Shown here in pieces: positions 45,482 to 55,400 of a DNA stretch of 64,000 nt. Source of the DNA: KBS-96 sp963722585 (GTDB taxonomy: Bacteria; Acidobacteriota; Terriglobia; Bryobacterales; Bryobacteraceae); contig CAVRNU010000004.1 in the NCBI GenBank assembly GCA_963722585.1, forward strand, positions 124,001-188,000, in the 5' to 3' direction. The notes beneath the pieces were generated by a model. That model saw only the letters and a list, made by a program, of their open reading frames with translations. It was not told where the DNA came from and did no database searches. A program made the translations under genes and the position numbers. The stretch's first letter is position 1. Each line of letters starts with the position of its first letter.

Positions 45482-48400
45482 ATGAAGAGCACTGTTTTTA
45501 ACCACGGTCGTACTGTGTCCGGTTTAGCCGGACATTTCCTCTCGCACGCGCGGGCCAGGTCCACAAGATTTTTTCCGCTTTATTTGCTGTGTGGTCTAGC
45601 TGCGTTCAATACAGGGGTTTATGCCCAAACGGGCGCTCCGGTTTCGGACAATTTCGATGAGGCTGCGCTCAATACCAACCTCTGGACTTTTGTCAACCCT
45701 CTGGGGGACGGCGTGCTCACCATGAACGGCACGGCCGTGACACTGAACGTCCCGGACACGCAAGAGCATGATTTGTGGGCTTCAGGCAATAACTCTGTGA
45801 GGATTGTGCAGGCCGTGCAGAATGTCGATTTCAGCGTGGTAGTTCGTTTTCAATCTCCTGTCCAGTATGGCAATCAAGACGAAGGGATCCTGGTTGAACA
45901 GGATGCCGCCGACTTTGTCCGGTTCGATCTCTTAAACGACGGAACCAATGTGAACTTGTTCGCCGCGGCCGTGAGCGGAAGCACCGCGACCACCTTTACG
46001 CAGACGCCGATTCTCGCGCCGAACGCGCCCATCTGGCTCGAGCTTCAAAGAACCGGCAATAACTGGACCGGAAGCTGGTCCACAGACGGTGTGAACTTCA
46101 CTGTCGGCTCAACGTTCACCTATGCATTGAACATGACGCAAATCGGCCCGTACGCCGGAACGGCGATTTCTTCGTCGGGCCCTTCTGCAGGACAACTGCC
46201 CAGTTTCACGGCAACCGTCGATTATTTCTTCAACACGGCCAGTCCCGTGACAAATCAGGATGGACCGACGCCCTACAACATGGTCTACGTGGATCCGAAC
46301 CCTCCGTCGGCCATGGTCGAGAGAACGCTGGCAAACATCCAGGGTGTTACCGGCCATTTGAATCCTGTTGTCGGGTTTGAAGCTCCGTTTGGCGGACTCT
46401 ATTGGTATGAGTATCCGGCGTCGGGCAATTTGAGCGATCCCTGGATTCAGCACACCATTGTGGGCGATGGAAACGCTTATGAAGATATGACCGCCTACGA
46501 CGTAAACGGCGATGGAGCGCTGGATATTGTTGCGAGCTACACGCCGCCAGGCGGAAATTTAAGCGTTGTCTGGTTCGAGAACCCGGCGGGACAGGGCGGC
46601 AATCCGGCCACCGACACATGGGTGATGCACACAATCGGAACCGGCTACGGCGAGGATCTTTTTGTGATGGCCGATTTCGATGGCGACGGCCTGATGGATT
46701 TCGCCACTCCGGATTACATCTACTTCCAGAACAGTCCCGATTCCTGGACTCAGGTGCAGTACAACAGCGCATTTCGAGGAGTTGCTCTGCTGGACATCGA
46801 CGGGACCTCATCGCCCGCCTTAGGAAGTATCAACCTGGTCGGCATCGGTCCCTCTCCGTCGTTCGACGTGGTCTGGTTTGAGAACCCGCGTGAGCATGGC
46901 GGGAACGCCCGCACCGATCTCTGGATCGTGCATACCATTGCCCCGGGTCAGTCGTGCCCGACCTGCACCGCCGACACAGGCGCGATCTACGCCTTCAACG
47001 CTGCCGACCTGAACGGCGATGGAATGATGGATGTCGTCTCGGGCGACGCCGAGTCCAATAGCGGCGATGGGCTGAGGTGGTATCAAGCGCCCGCCGACCG
47101 CCGTAACGGGACCTGGACCATACACACAATCGACTCCAGTTTCATCGACACCCACTCGATCAAAATCGCGGACATGGATGGGAATGGAACGAACGACTTA
47201 GTTAGCTCGGAACAGGATCAGTCGCCGTTGCGCCGGGTAGCTGTATTTCACAACAATGGGCAGGGCAACTTTACCGAACAGATACTGTCCAACCTCGAGG
47301 GCCACAATATGGCCATCGGAGACGTGACGGGCAACGGCAATACTGACATTCTGGACTCAGGGCACGGATTCTATGGTACGTACCATCCGCTCGTCATCTT
47401 TCTAAACCCACTAAATACCAGCGGCGCCTCTTTCGCGATTACAATTGCTTCGAATGTCCCTGGAACGACGTTTACGGTGTCTGGGACTGGATGCGCGGCC
47501 GGCACTTACACTGCGCCGGCAACTCTCACCTGGACCGCCGGAGCGCAGTGCAGCGTGAGCCTCTCAGCTTCGGGCAGCTTCGCTTTCTCCGGCTGGAGCG
47601 ACGGCAATGCTACTAATCCCCGCACGTTCATCGCGCCGGCAAATGCTGCAACTCTCAACGCGGATTTCAACGAGCAGCCGGTTTCAGGCTGCACCTACTC
47701 GCTTTCGGCCCCGCTGCAGGACTTCAGTGGGCCGGAGCACGCAGGCCAAGTAACGGTCACAACGGCCGCGGGATGCGCCTGGACCGCAACTTCTAACAAT
47801 TCCGATTGGCTCACCATTACCACCGCTAACGGTGGCTCGGGCAGTGGGGCTATCGCCTTTCAGGCGGAAGAAAATTCCGGACCATATCGCGTTGGCACAC
47901 TCACCATTGCCGGCCAGACCTTTACAGTCAACCAGGCCGGATTGCAATCGGGCGATCCTCGACAGGCGTTCCCTGTTGTGTGGAGGCCGTCCACCGGCGA
48001 TTGGTGGAGCCTTTCGAATTACAATCCGAACAACATAACCGTTCAGCAATGGGGCATGGCCGGCGATATTCCGGTTCCTGCCGATTACGATGGCGATGGG
48101 AAAATCGACTATGCTGTGTGGCGGCCGTCTACCGGCGAATGGTTCATCATCCCGAGTAGCAATCCTGGTTCTCCGATCGTTCAGCAATGGGGCGCGAATG
48201 GCGATATTCCGGTTCCCGGCGATTACGATGGCGATGGGAAAACCGACTATGCGGTGTGGCGGCCGTCTACGGGTAATTGGCTCATCATCCCCAGCAGCAA
48301 TCCCGGTTCTCCGATCATTCAGCAGTGGGGCACTACAGGCGATATCCCAGTCCCCGGCGATTACGATGGCGACGGGAAAAACGACTATGCGGTGTGGCGG

Positions 48401-48784
48401 CCGTCTACGGGCATGTGGTATGTCATCCCGAGCAGCAATCCCGGGTCATTCATCGCTCGCCAATGGGGTATTACCGGCGACACTCCAGTTGCTGCCGATT
48501 ACGATGGCGACGGAAAGATTGATTACGCGGTGTGGCGGGCGTCTACGGGTATGTGGTACATCGTCCCGAGTAGCAACCCCGGTTCTCCTATCGGTCAGCA
48601 ATGGGGCTTGAATGGCGATATTCCAGTTCCCGGCGATTACGATGGCGACGGAATAGCCGATTATGCGGTGTGGCGGCCATCCTCGGGCACTTGGTGGGTC
48701 ATCCCGAACAGCGACCCCGGTAATCCAATCGTGCAGCAATGGGGTCTGCAGGGAGACGTCCCCCTGAGCCGAACACCGCAGTAA
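45482..48784 (+). CDS. Secreted FG-GAP/VCBS repeat protein with BACON-like domain
   Basis: 1100 residues. The leader ends TRFFPLYLLCGLAAFNTGVYAQ. Residues 50-250 resemble a DUF1349/LamG-like beta-sandwich (VSDNFDEAALNTNLWTF). Residues 270-630 contain FG-GAP repeats with calcium-type loops such as DVNGDGALDIVAS and DFDGDGLMDFA. Around 660-735 a short repeat region has FSGWSDGN. Residues 735-820 hold a BACON-like domain (SGPEHAGQVTVTTAAGCAWT, WLTI). From about 830 to the end come six 46-residue repeats with DYDGDGK-DYAVWRPSTG. Extracellular, probably carbohydrate- or surface-binding; no catalytic domain seen. Confidence 0.88.
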   Translation: MKSTVFNHGRTVSGLAGHFLSHARARSTRFFPLYLLCGLAAFNTGVYAQTGAPVSDNFDEAALNTNLWTFVNPLGDGVLTMNGTAVTLNVPDTQEHDLWASGNNSVRIVQAVQNVDFSVVVRFQSPVQYGNQDEGILVEQDAADFVRFDLLNDGTNVNLFAAAVSGSTATTFTQTPILAPNAPIWLELQRTGNNWTGSWSTDGVNFTVGSTFTYALNMTQIGPYAGTAISSSGPSAGQLPSFTATVDYFFNTASPVTNQDGPTPYNMVYVDPNPPSAMVERTLANIQGVTGHLNPVVGFEAPFGGLYWYEYPASGNLSDPWIQHTIVGDGNAYEDMTAYDVNGDGALDIVASYTPPGGNLSVVWFENPAGQGGNPATDTWVMHTIGTGYGEDLFVMADFDGDGLMDFATPDYIYFQNSPDSWTQVQYNSAFRGVALLDIDGTSSPALGSINLVGIGPSPSFDVVWFENPREHGGNARTDLWIVHTIAPGQSCPTCTADTGAIYAFNAADLNGDGMMDVVSGDAESNSGDGLRWYQAPADRRNGTWTIHTIDSSFIDTHSIKIADMDGNGTNDLVSSEQDQSPLRRVAVFHNNGQGNFTEQILSNLEGHNMAIGDVTGNGNTDILDSGHGFYGTYHPLVIFLNPLNTSGASFAITIASNVPGTTFTVSGTGCAAGTYTAPATLTWTAGAQCSVSLSASGSFAFSGWSDGNATNPRTFIAPANAATLNADFNEQPVSGCTYSLSAPLQDFSGPEHAGQVTVTTAAGCAWTATSNNSDWLTITTANGGSGSGAIAFQAEENSGPYRVGTLTIAGQTFTVNQAGLQSGDPRQAFPVVWRPSTGDWWSLSNYNPNNITVQQWGMAGDIPVPADYDGDGKIDYAVWRPSTGEWFIIPSSNPGSPIVQQWGANGDIPVPGDYDGDGKTDYAVWRPSTGNWLIIPSSNPGSPIIQQWGTTGDIPVPGDYDGDGKNDYAVWRPSTGMWYVIPSSNPGSFIARQWGITGDTPVAADYDGDGKIDYAVWRASTGMWYIVPSSNPGSPIGQQWGLNGDIPVPGDYDGDGIADYAVWRPSSGTWWVIPNSDPGNPIVQQWGLQGDVPLSRTPQ
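47981..48775 (+). repeat. Six tandem 138-bp coding repeats
   Basis: The units start at TGG positions 47981, 48119, 48257, 48395, 48533 and 48671, exactly 138 bp (46 codons) apart, with several nearly identical at the DNA level. Each encodes WRPSTG-W, IPSSNPGSP, QQWG and GDIPVPGDYDGDGK-DYAV. The DNA similarity suggests recent expansion or gene conversion. Confidence 0.85.
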
Positions 48785-48812
48785 TCGACCGCTGGGATAC
48801 TCGCGCCGAACG

Positions 48813-48834
48813 GAACCGCGACCGTGAGGGAGCG
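48813..48834 (+). repeat. Dispersed GC-rich repeat, copy 3
   Basis: GAACCGCGACCGTGAGGGAG followed by CG. Located just after the 1100-residue gene and closely similar to the copies at 19103, 39152 and 62876. Confidence 0.5.
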
Positions 48835-48883
48835 TTGGTTTTTCAGCCGAGTGGGACCTGCGCATCTTGCGCCGGAAACTGCG

Positions 48884-49441
48884 TCAGCGCAGCCGAAACA
48901 GCAGCCATACCACCGCTGCCAGCAATCCGAGCAGAGCTTTGTACTCCTCGTTTCTCAGATAAAGCGTCCAGGAGAACTTTCCAGGCTGGGCGGCGCTCCA
49001 ACGCCCGCCAGGGAACAGGCGAGGGACACGCTCGGCATAGAAGCCATAAGCGGGAAAAATGTTGCGCAAGTGCTGTTCCTCGAGTTCAATGACGGGAAGG
49101 TAGACGAGCGAGAAAACCGCGGCGAAGATGGCGGCGAGCCAGGCATTTCGCCCGGCGATCACGATGCCACTCGCGACAATAAGCGTGCCCGCGTAGAGAG
49201 GATTGCGGATGTAAGCGTAGGGGCCGCTTGTAGCGAGTTCTAGATTCTTGGCCAGGTGCCCCGCTGCCCAACCACGCAACAGCAGGCCCACACAGGCCAC
49301 CGGCAGGCCAATCCGGATAGAAGCGGCACTGGGCCGCGAGAGTAGGGCGAATGTAACAAGCAGGAGAAAGCCGCATGGAACTCGCAGCTTCGCTACGAAA
49401 TCGGCGTAAGGCTTGGGAAAAAGATAGCGGACTCCGTTCAT
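48884..49441 (-). CDS. ICMT/PEMT-like membrane methyltransferase
   Basis: About 185 residues, several transmembrane helices (CGFLLLVTFALL, IGLPVACVGLLLRGW, AIFAAVFSLVYLPVI) and the isoprenylcysteine-methyltransferase type motif LELATSGPYAYIRNPLYAG, followed by IELEEQHLRNIFPAYGFYAE. The R-N-P-L-Y-x-G block binds SAM. It starts with MNGVRYLF and overlaps the stop of waaC by ATGA. Could methylate a lipid or cell-wall component; substrate unknown. Confidence 0.85.
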   Translation of the reverse strand: MNGVRYLFPKPYADFVAKLRVPCGFLLLVTFALLSRPSAASIRIGLPVACVGLLLRGWAAGHLAKNLELATSGPYAYIRNPLYAGTLIVASGIVIAGRNAWLAAIFAAVFSLVYLPVIELEEQHLRNIFPAYGFYAERVPRLFPGGRWSAAQPGKFSWTLYLRNEEYKALLGLLAAVVWLLFRLR

Positions 49442-50406
49442 GCGCGCGAGTCCGCGGTTCTTAGCGCCTCCCGTAATACCTGTTGCACCTGGTCGACAGT
49501 GAGAGCTTGCATGCAAGGGTCGACGCCGCGGCTACGTTTGTAGGTTGTCGCGGCATCTGGCGCCCGCAAGACGCGAATCGACCCGCCGTAGGGGCCATTA
49601 CGCGCGGGGTCGGTAGGACCGTACAAAGCCGCGCCTGGTTTTTGAAGCGCAGCCGCTAGGTGGAGTGGTCCGCTGTCCAGTCCGAGTACCGCCGTGGCGC
49701 GGCGTGTCGCATCAATGAGGCCCGCGAGCGACGACGTATGGACCGCGACATGAGACAACGCGGCTAGTTCCTGAGCGCGATGTGGAGGAACGTTGGCAAC
49801 CAGCGCGAGCCCTTCGCGTTCGAGTTGACGCGCGAGCTGTTCATATAGGTCGAGAGGCCATTGCTTGCCTTGCCATCCCGCGAACGGGTGCGTCAGCACG
49901 TAAGGCGTTTCGGGCAGCGCGCCTTCAGGCAGGCCGGGAGGAATCCAGAAATCATGGCTACTTTGCGTCCCGCCGGCCGCCGCCACAAGTTCGATATTTT
50001 GATCTACCTTGTGGCGGCTACTCGGCTCAAAGTGGCGTGTATAAATGCGGGATGCAAGCGGCTCGCGGGCAAACCTCCTCGCCCAGCCGAAGAGCACGAG
50101 CGGGCGCGAGGCGCGGGCGACGAGCGCCGATTTTACTAAGCCCTGAAAGTCGATGGCGACGTCGGGCCGGATAGATCGCAACTCGGACCAGGTGCGAAGG
50201 AACGAACCCGGGCTGGACCTGTCGATGGGAAGAATACGGTCGATGTGAGGATTGCCTTCGAGCAGCGGGACCCACTTCGGCTGGACGGCCCAGGTGATGC
50301 GCGAGTTGGGAAAGCTCAGGCGCAACGACGCCACCGCTGGGAGCGTGTGTATGATGTCGCCCATCGCTCCCAAGCGGACAACTAAGATCGAGTGCCGGCC
50401 GTTCAC
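49438..50406 (-). CDS. waaC: ADP-heptose:LPS heptosyltransferase I
   Basis: A 322-residue GT9-family glycosyltransferase that adds the first heptose to Kdo-lipid A. ILVVRLGAMGDIIHTLPAVA is the N-terminal signature, VAIDFQGLVKSALVA and ATAVLGLDSGPLHLAAALQKP are the middle and C-terminal nucleotide-sugar motifs, with YGPTDPARNGPYG. Third gene of a minus-strand operon from 51892 to 48884. Indicates a heptose-containing lipopolysaccharide core. Confidence 0.93.
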   Translation of the reverse strand: MNGRHSILVVRLGAMGDIIHTLPAVASLRLSFPNSRITWAVQPKWVPLLEGNPHIDRILPIDRSSPGSFLRTWSELRSIRPDVAIDFQGLVKSALVARASRPLVLFGWARRFAREPLASRIYTRHFEPSSRHKVDQNIELVAAAGGTQSSHDFWIPPGLPEGALPETPYVLTHPFAGWQGKQWPLDLYEQLARQLEREGLALVANVPPHRAQELAALSHVAVHTSSLAGLIDATRRATAVLGLDSGPLHLAAALQKPGAALYGPTDPARNGPYGGSIRVLRAPDAATTYKRSRGVDPCMQALTVDQVQQVLREALRTADSRA

Positions 50407-50420
50407 TTTAACCTTTGGCG

Positions 50421-50819
50421 CTAACGGTCCGCGGATGCCGCGTAGCGAGCAATTACAAGTTGCTCGAACTCGCGGCGGTCACGCATACAAGCCTCGCGAT
50501 CTTCGACTACACGAAGATCCGAATTGCGTGCCGCCAACGCTCGCCACTCGTCGGATGTTTCTATCATCACCGCATCGACAGCGCGTAACGCTGCTGTCAG
50601 AACCGCCCGTGACGGCGCATCGAGCAGCGCATCGCAACCCGGCTGGACGACAGCCAGCAAGCGGCGGCCTGGCAATAAGCGCGATTGGACGCGAGCGGCA
50701 AGAGCCGGGGTCAGCGGATCGAACTCGCCCGCAAGAATCGTCCAGGCGCCATGAGCGAGCACGGGGCGAAGTTCCTCGAACGTCTTGATTTTTTGTCTTG
50801 TGTCCACTATCTGCTTCAA
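50421..50819 (-). CDS. Degenerate heptose-phosphate nucleotidyltransferase-like protein
   Basis: About 132 residues. The fold resembles the nucleotidyltransferase half of HldE: WTILAGEFDPLTPALAARVQ aligns with the start of the hldE-C protein at 51950 (TNGCYDVLHPGHVSLLEQAR), and ALRAVDAVM aligns with QLEAVDAVTFF. The HxGH catalytic motif is replaced by LTPA, and the second motif (ISSTxI-like, present as STTNI in the real enzyme) has no counterpart. It is probably inactive. The start may be TTG at 50819; the first in-frame ATG overlaps waaF. It lies between waaF and waaC. Confidence 0.55.
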   Translation of the reverse strand: MKQIVDTRQKIKTFEELRPVLAHGAWTILAGEFDPLTPALAARVQSRLLPGRRLLAVVQPGCDALLDAPSRAVLTAALRAVDAVMIETSDEWRALAARNSDLRVVEDREACMRDRREFEQLVIARYAASADR

Positions 50820-50830
50820 CTGGCTCGACT

Positions 50831-51892
50831 TCAGGATACATGCTCGAGAAGATTCAGGGCGGCATGGGCGGCGCGATCGGCGGTGACGCGCGTCATGCAG
50901 CGATGATCGATGGGACACTCGCGGAGGAGACAGGGAGCACAGTCGACAGGCTCGCGCAGGATCGCGTGGCGGCGTCCGGCTGGTCCGGTGGCAGCCTCGT
51001 CCGTTGGGCCGAAAATGACCACTGTCGGCACGCCAAGGGCAGATGAGATGTGCATAGCGCCAGAGTCGTTTGTTAGAAACAACTCACAAGCCGCAGTCAT
51101 GTCGATGAGGTCACGCAGCGATGTCTTGCCCGCGAAATTGACGGCCCTCACATTCTCGTGGCTGATGAGAGCTGCAACCTGCGCTCCCAGCGCGGCTTCG
51201 TCTTTCGATCCGAAGATAGCGACGCTCGCGTCACGATGCCGCGCTATGGCTACTGCCGACTGTGCGAACCGCTCTGGTAGCCATCGCTTGGCTCCGCCGA
51301 ACGCCGCGCCTGGGCTCAGCCCGATCACGCGGCCATCGATACCGTTCCGAGCGAATAATTCTTTTCCTTCCTTTGCGGCCTCCCCGGCGCCAGTAAGAAC
51401 GATTTCCACATCGGGCGACGAGGCTTCAATGAGTCCTGCGCGTTCGAGCAGCGCCAGATAGTAGAAGCGCTGATGAAGTGGGATCTCTCCGGTCTTTGGA
51501 ACAGGCAGGGCATGCGTCAGGAGCGGACCGCGCCCATCGCGGCTGTAGCCGATCCGCACGGGTATGCGCGCGCACCACGCCAGGGCGGCGGCTTCGAAGG
51601 CATTTTGCAGCAGCACGGCGCAATCAAACTGGCGCTCTCTGAGCTCCGCCACGACTGCTCGCTTTCGCCACAGTCCATGCCAGGCCTTGGGCGCGTCGTA
51701 GAGAATCACTTCATCGCAGAATGGTTCACGGCGATACAGATCGGCTACCCACGGGCGCGCCAGAATCGCGATATGAGAATCCGGGAAACTCGCGCGCAGC
51801 GATTGCAATGCCGGCAGACACATCACGGCGTCGCCTACCCAATTCGTGGCGCGAACGAGTATCCTGCGATATCGAGCTGAAGATGTTTTCAC
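50831..51892 (-). CDS. waaF: ADP-heptose:LPS heptosyltransferase II
   Basis: 353 residues of the GT9 family. ILVRATNWVGDAVMCLPALQ is the diagnostic N-terminus, FDCAVLLQNAFEAAALAWCA follows, and SPGAAFGGAKRWLPERFA and LFLTNDSGAMHISSALGVPT with VIFGPTDEAATGP give the nucleotide-sugar site. Adds the second heptose to the LPS core. First gene of the minus-strand operon, divergent from hldE-C with about 57 bp between starts. Confidence 0.94.
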   Translation of the reverse strand: MKTSSARYRRILVRATNWVGDAVMCLPALQSLRASFPDSHIAILARPWVADLYRREPFCDEVILYDAPKAWHGLWRKRAVVAELRERQFDCAVLLQNAFEAAALAWCARIPVRIGYSRDGRGPLLTHALPVPKTGEIPLHQRFYYLALLERAGLIEASSPDVEIVLTGAGEAAKEGKELFARNGIDGRVIGLSPGAAFGGAKRWLPERFAQSAVAIARHRDASVAIFGSKDEAALGAQVAALISHENVRAVNFAGKTSLRDLIDMTAACELFLTNDSGAMHISSALGVPTVVIFGPTDEAATGPAGRRHAILREPVDCAPCLLRECPIDHRCMTRVTADRAAHAALNLLEHVS

Positions 51893-51949
51893 GATTTATT
51901 GCGCTCCGCTACCGCTCCCCATATGCCGCGCTTTTACAATGGAGTTTTG

Positions 51950-52453
51950 ATGTCTCGACTCTACCTGCGAGAAGAGGTTATTGCCCAGCGCCGCTCGTGG
52001 AAACAAGAAGGCAAGCGCGTGGTAATGACCAACGGATGCTACGACGTCTTGCATCCTGGCCACGTCAGTCTGCTGGAACAGGCACGTTCGTTCGGTGACA
52101 CCCTTATTCTCGCACTGAATTCGGATGCAGGCGTGGAACGTTTGAAGGGCCCTGGACGTCCTATCTTCTGTGAGAAGGATCGTGCTGCGCTCGCGCTGCA
52201 ACTTGAAGCTGTAGATGCAGTCACTTTCTTCGATGAAGACACGCCGCGTGAACTGATTGCGGCCGTGCGGCCCGACGTCCTTGTAAAAGGAGCCGACTGG
52301 TCGCACTTCGTAGCGGGCCGCGAAGAAGTCGAAGCGGCCGGCGGCCAGGTTTTAATCGTCGCCCTTGAAGAAAGCTTTTCGACTACGAATATAGTGAAGA
52401 TCATTTTTGAGCGGCGCGGCGCTCCTGTCGAATCCGTCGTCGAGCAACCGTGA
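51950..52453 (+). CDS. hldE: D-glycero-beta-D-manno-heptose-1-phosphate adenylyltransferase
   Basis: 167 residues, the nucleotidyltransferase half of HldE/RfaE as a separate protein (no kinase domain). VVMTNGCYDVLHPGHVSLLE holds the HxGH motif, and the C-terminal LEESFSTTNIVKII holds the second active-site motif. Makes ADP-heptose for WaaC and WaaF encoded on the other strand. ATG (MSRLYLRE) preferred because GGAG lies upstream; an earlier ATG at 51899 is unlikely. Its stop overlaps the GTG of mfd. Confidence 0.92.
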   Translation: MSRLYLREEVIAQRRSWKQEGKRVVMTNGCYDVLHPGHVSLLEQARSFGDTLILALNSDAGVERLKGPGRPIFCEKDRAALALQLEAVDAVTFFDEDTPRELIAAVRPDVLVKGADWSHFVAGREEVEAAGGQVLIVALEESFSTTNIVKIIFERRGAPVESVVEQP

Positions 52454-55400
52454 CACATCCCGCCATCCGCGACCTGTTTCAATCGGCCGCGAAAGAGTCT
52501 GCATTTCAAACCCTTCTGCAGCAATTAACGCGCGGCGACGAGGGGCCGTACTCACTTTCCGGGCTGACTCCGGCCGCGAAAGCTCTTTATCTGGCCCTTT
52601 TATATCAGGCGATTGAGCGTCCTTTGCTCGTAATCGTCGACGGCAGTAAAGCGGCCGAAACGCTTCAGGAAGCGACGGAGACGTTCTTCCGGTTGCTGAT
52701 TGACGATCGGGAAGTTCCGCCGCCGCAATCCATTCCAGCCCTCGATACGCTTCCACATCAGAAGCTTTCTCCGCACAACGAGATTGCCGAGCAGCGCGCG
52801 ATCGCTCTGTGGCGCCTTTCGACGCAGAAGGTTCCCATCACAATTGCGCCGATAGGCTCCGCGCTATATCGCACAGACGCGGCCGAGTATTACCGGCAGC
52901 TTGCATTGAACCTGCGGGTGGGGGACGAGCTGGCGCTTGAAGATTTGCTGTTTCATCTCGAAAGCATCGGTTATGAGAAGCGCGAGCCGGTCGAAATGGA
53001 GGGTGAGTATTCGCTGCGCGGCGGTATTCTCGACGTGTTTCCGGCCGAGGCATCGCAGCCGGTACGCATTGAATTTTTCGGCGACGAGATCGAATCGATG
53101 CGCCGCTTCGAAGTCGAGTCGCAGCGCTCGACCCTTAAGATCAACTCCGTGCTGCTGCTCCCGCTGGTCGAGCATTCACGCTCGCGCGCGCTTTTCCGGC
53201 AGCTAGCGGAGGCACTTGGCGGTGAGGATAATGACGACTTGCTGAACCCGGGCGATCCGTTTCCTGGCTGGGAGTACCTGGTTCCTCTGGTGCGGCCGCG
53301 CACCGATACGATCTTTTCGTTGAACCCTCGCGCGCTGGTCGTGCTCGACGAGCCGGAAGCAATCGAGCCGGCTGCTGCCCGCCTCTGGATGCGCCTTCAG
53401 GAACCGTCCAGGATTGCTCCCGAGAAAAACTTTGCGGCATGGGACGAGATCGCTGCGGTGCTTTCGAGCCGGACCGTAATTAAGCTTCGGGAATTGGAAA
53501 TCTCGTCCGGGCTCGAGTCAAGTCCCTACGAACACCATATCCCGACACGGCCTTCGCTGAACTTCCGAGGCAATATGGCTGTGGCAGTATCGGAGGCTCG
53601 AGCGCTGGTCGAAGGAGGCAATCGTGTCGCCTTTTTCGCCGCCTCGACGGGCGAGCTTGAGCGGCTGGGAGACGTGCTCGAGGAATACGGCGTCCCCTAC
53701 CAGCTCGGCATCGAATCGGCAGGCGGTTCACGCGGGCTGGCCGAACGCGCCTATCATTCCGGGGCCGTCGCGAGCACATATCTCATCAAGGGCAACGTGC
53801 GCCGCGGCGTCATTCTCGTAGGCTCTGGAATCGCCATCCTCGGCTCGGAAGACATCTTCCAGACGTCCGAGCTGGTGGCGCGCCAGCCCACCCGCTCGCA
53901 GCTCGCGGTTTTTGCGGCCGATATTGCCGATCTCAAAGCAGGCGATTACGTGGTTCACGCTACGCATGGCGTGGGCCGCTTTGCGGGCATCCGCGAAATT
54001 GTTCAGGGCGAGCGCAAGGGCGACTTCATGGTACTCGAGTATGCGGGCGATGCCAGGCTCTATGTGCCCCTGACGCGGCTCGACCTGGTGCAGAAATTCC
54101 GCGGGGCAGGCGAAGCGAAGCCTGCGCTCGATCGCCTCGGCGGCGCGACATGGGCCAAGACAAAATCGCGCGTTAAAGCCAAGCTGCGCGATATGGCGGA
54201 CGAGCTGCTGAAGCTGTATGCTCAGCGCCGCGTGGCCCACGGGTTCTCCTTCTCGGCGGATAGCAACTGGCAGCGTGAGTTTGAAGACGCGTTTGAATAC
54301 ACGCCTACAAAGGATCAAAGTACCGCCGCGAATCAAATCAAGTCCGATATGGAAACCGATCAACCGATGGACCGGCTCCTGTGCGGCGATGTGGGTTTCG
54401 GCAAAACCGAAGTTGCGATGCGCGCCGCGTTCAAGGCCATGGGCGACGGCAAGCAGGTGGCGGTGCTCGCGCCCACAACCGTGCTCGCTTTTCAGCATTT
54501 CGAAACCTTCAAGCGGCGTTTCGCCTCGTTTCCCGTGCGCGTCGAGCTGGCAAGCAGGTTCCGCACCAACAAGGAAATCAAAGAGGTGCTGGCTGATACG
54601 GCGGCGGGAAAAGTCGACGTGCTGATAGGAACGCACCGGCTGTTGTCGAAGGATGTCGAGTTTAACGATCTCGGCCTGCTGGTGATTGACGAAGAGCAGC
54701 GTTTCGGCGTAAAGCACAAAGAGCGTTTGAAGGAGATGAAGCACAATATCGACGCGCTGACCATGAGCGCCACGCCGATTCCGCGGACGCTCCACATGTC
54801 GCTCCTGGGTTTGCGCGACATGTCGGTAATTGAGACGCCTCCTAAAGACCGTCTCTCCATCAACACCATGGTTGCCCACTTTAACCCCGATCTCATTAAA
54901 GCGGCCATCGAACAGGAACTCGCGCGCCAGGGCCAGGTGTATTTCATCCATAACCGGATCGACACGATCTTCGAACGCGCCGCTTTTATTCAAACTCTTG
55001 TGCCGCAGGCGCGCATCGGTGTGGGGCACGGACAGATGGGTGAACAGGCGCTCGAAAAGGTTCTGCTCGGCTTTATGCGGCATGAATACGACGTGTTTGT
55101 CTCGACCACTATCGTCGAAAACGGCATCGATATCCCGCTTGCCAACACGATCCTGGTCGAAAACGCCGAGCGGTACGGATTGAGCGAGCTCTACCAGTTG
55201 CGAGGACGCGTCGGACGGTCAAATCGCCGCGCCTACGCCTACCTGCTCACGCCCGCCGACACGCAACTGAGCGACATCGCGCGAAAACGCCTCGCGGCGC
55301 TCAAGGAATTCAGCGATCTGGGAGCGGGCTTCAAAATTGCCGCCTTGGATCTCGAGCTCCGCGGGGCAGGGAACTTGCTTGGAGGCGAGCAGCACGGGCA

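Noticed and set aside
47981..48775. CRISPR-like array
   Set aside because: The repeats are 138 bp, in frame, with no spacers of unrelated sequence; they are coding.
53728..55083. 451-codon open frame antisense to mfd
   Set aside because: The mfd frame is conserved throughout, and the antisense product resembles nothing.
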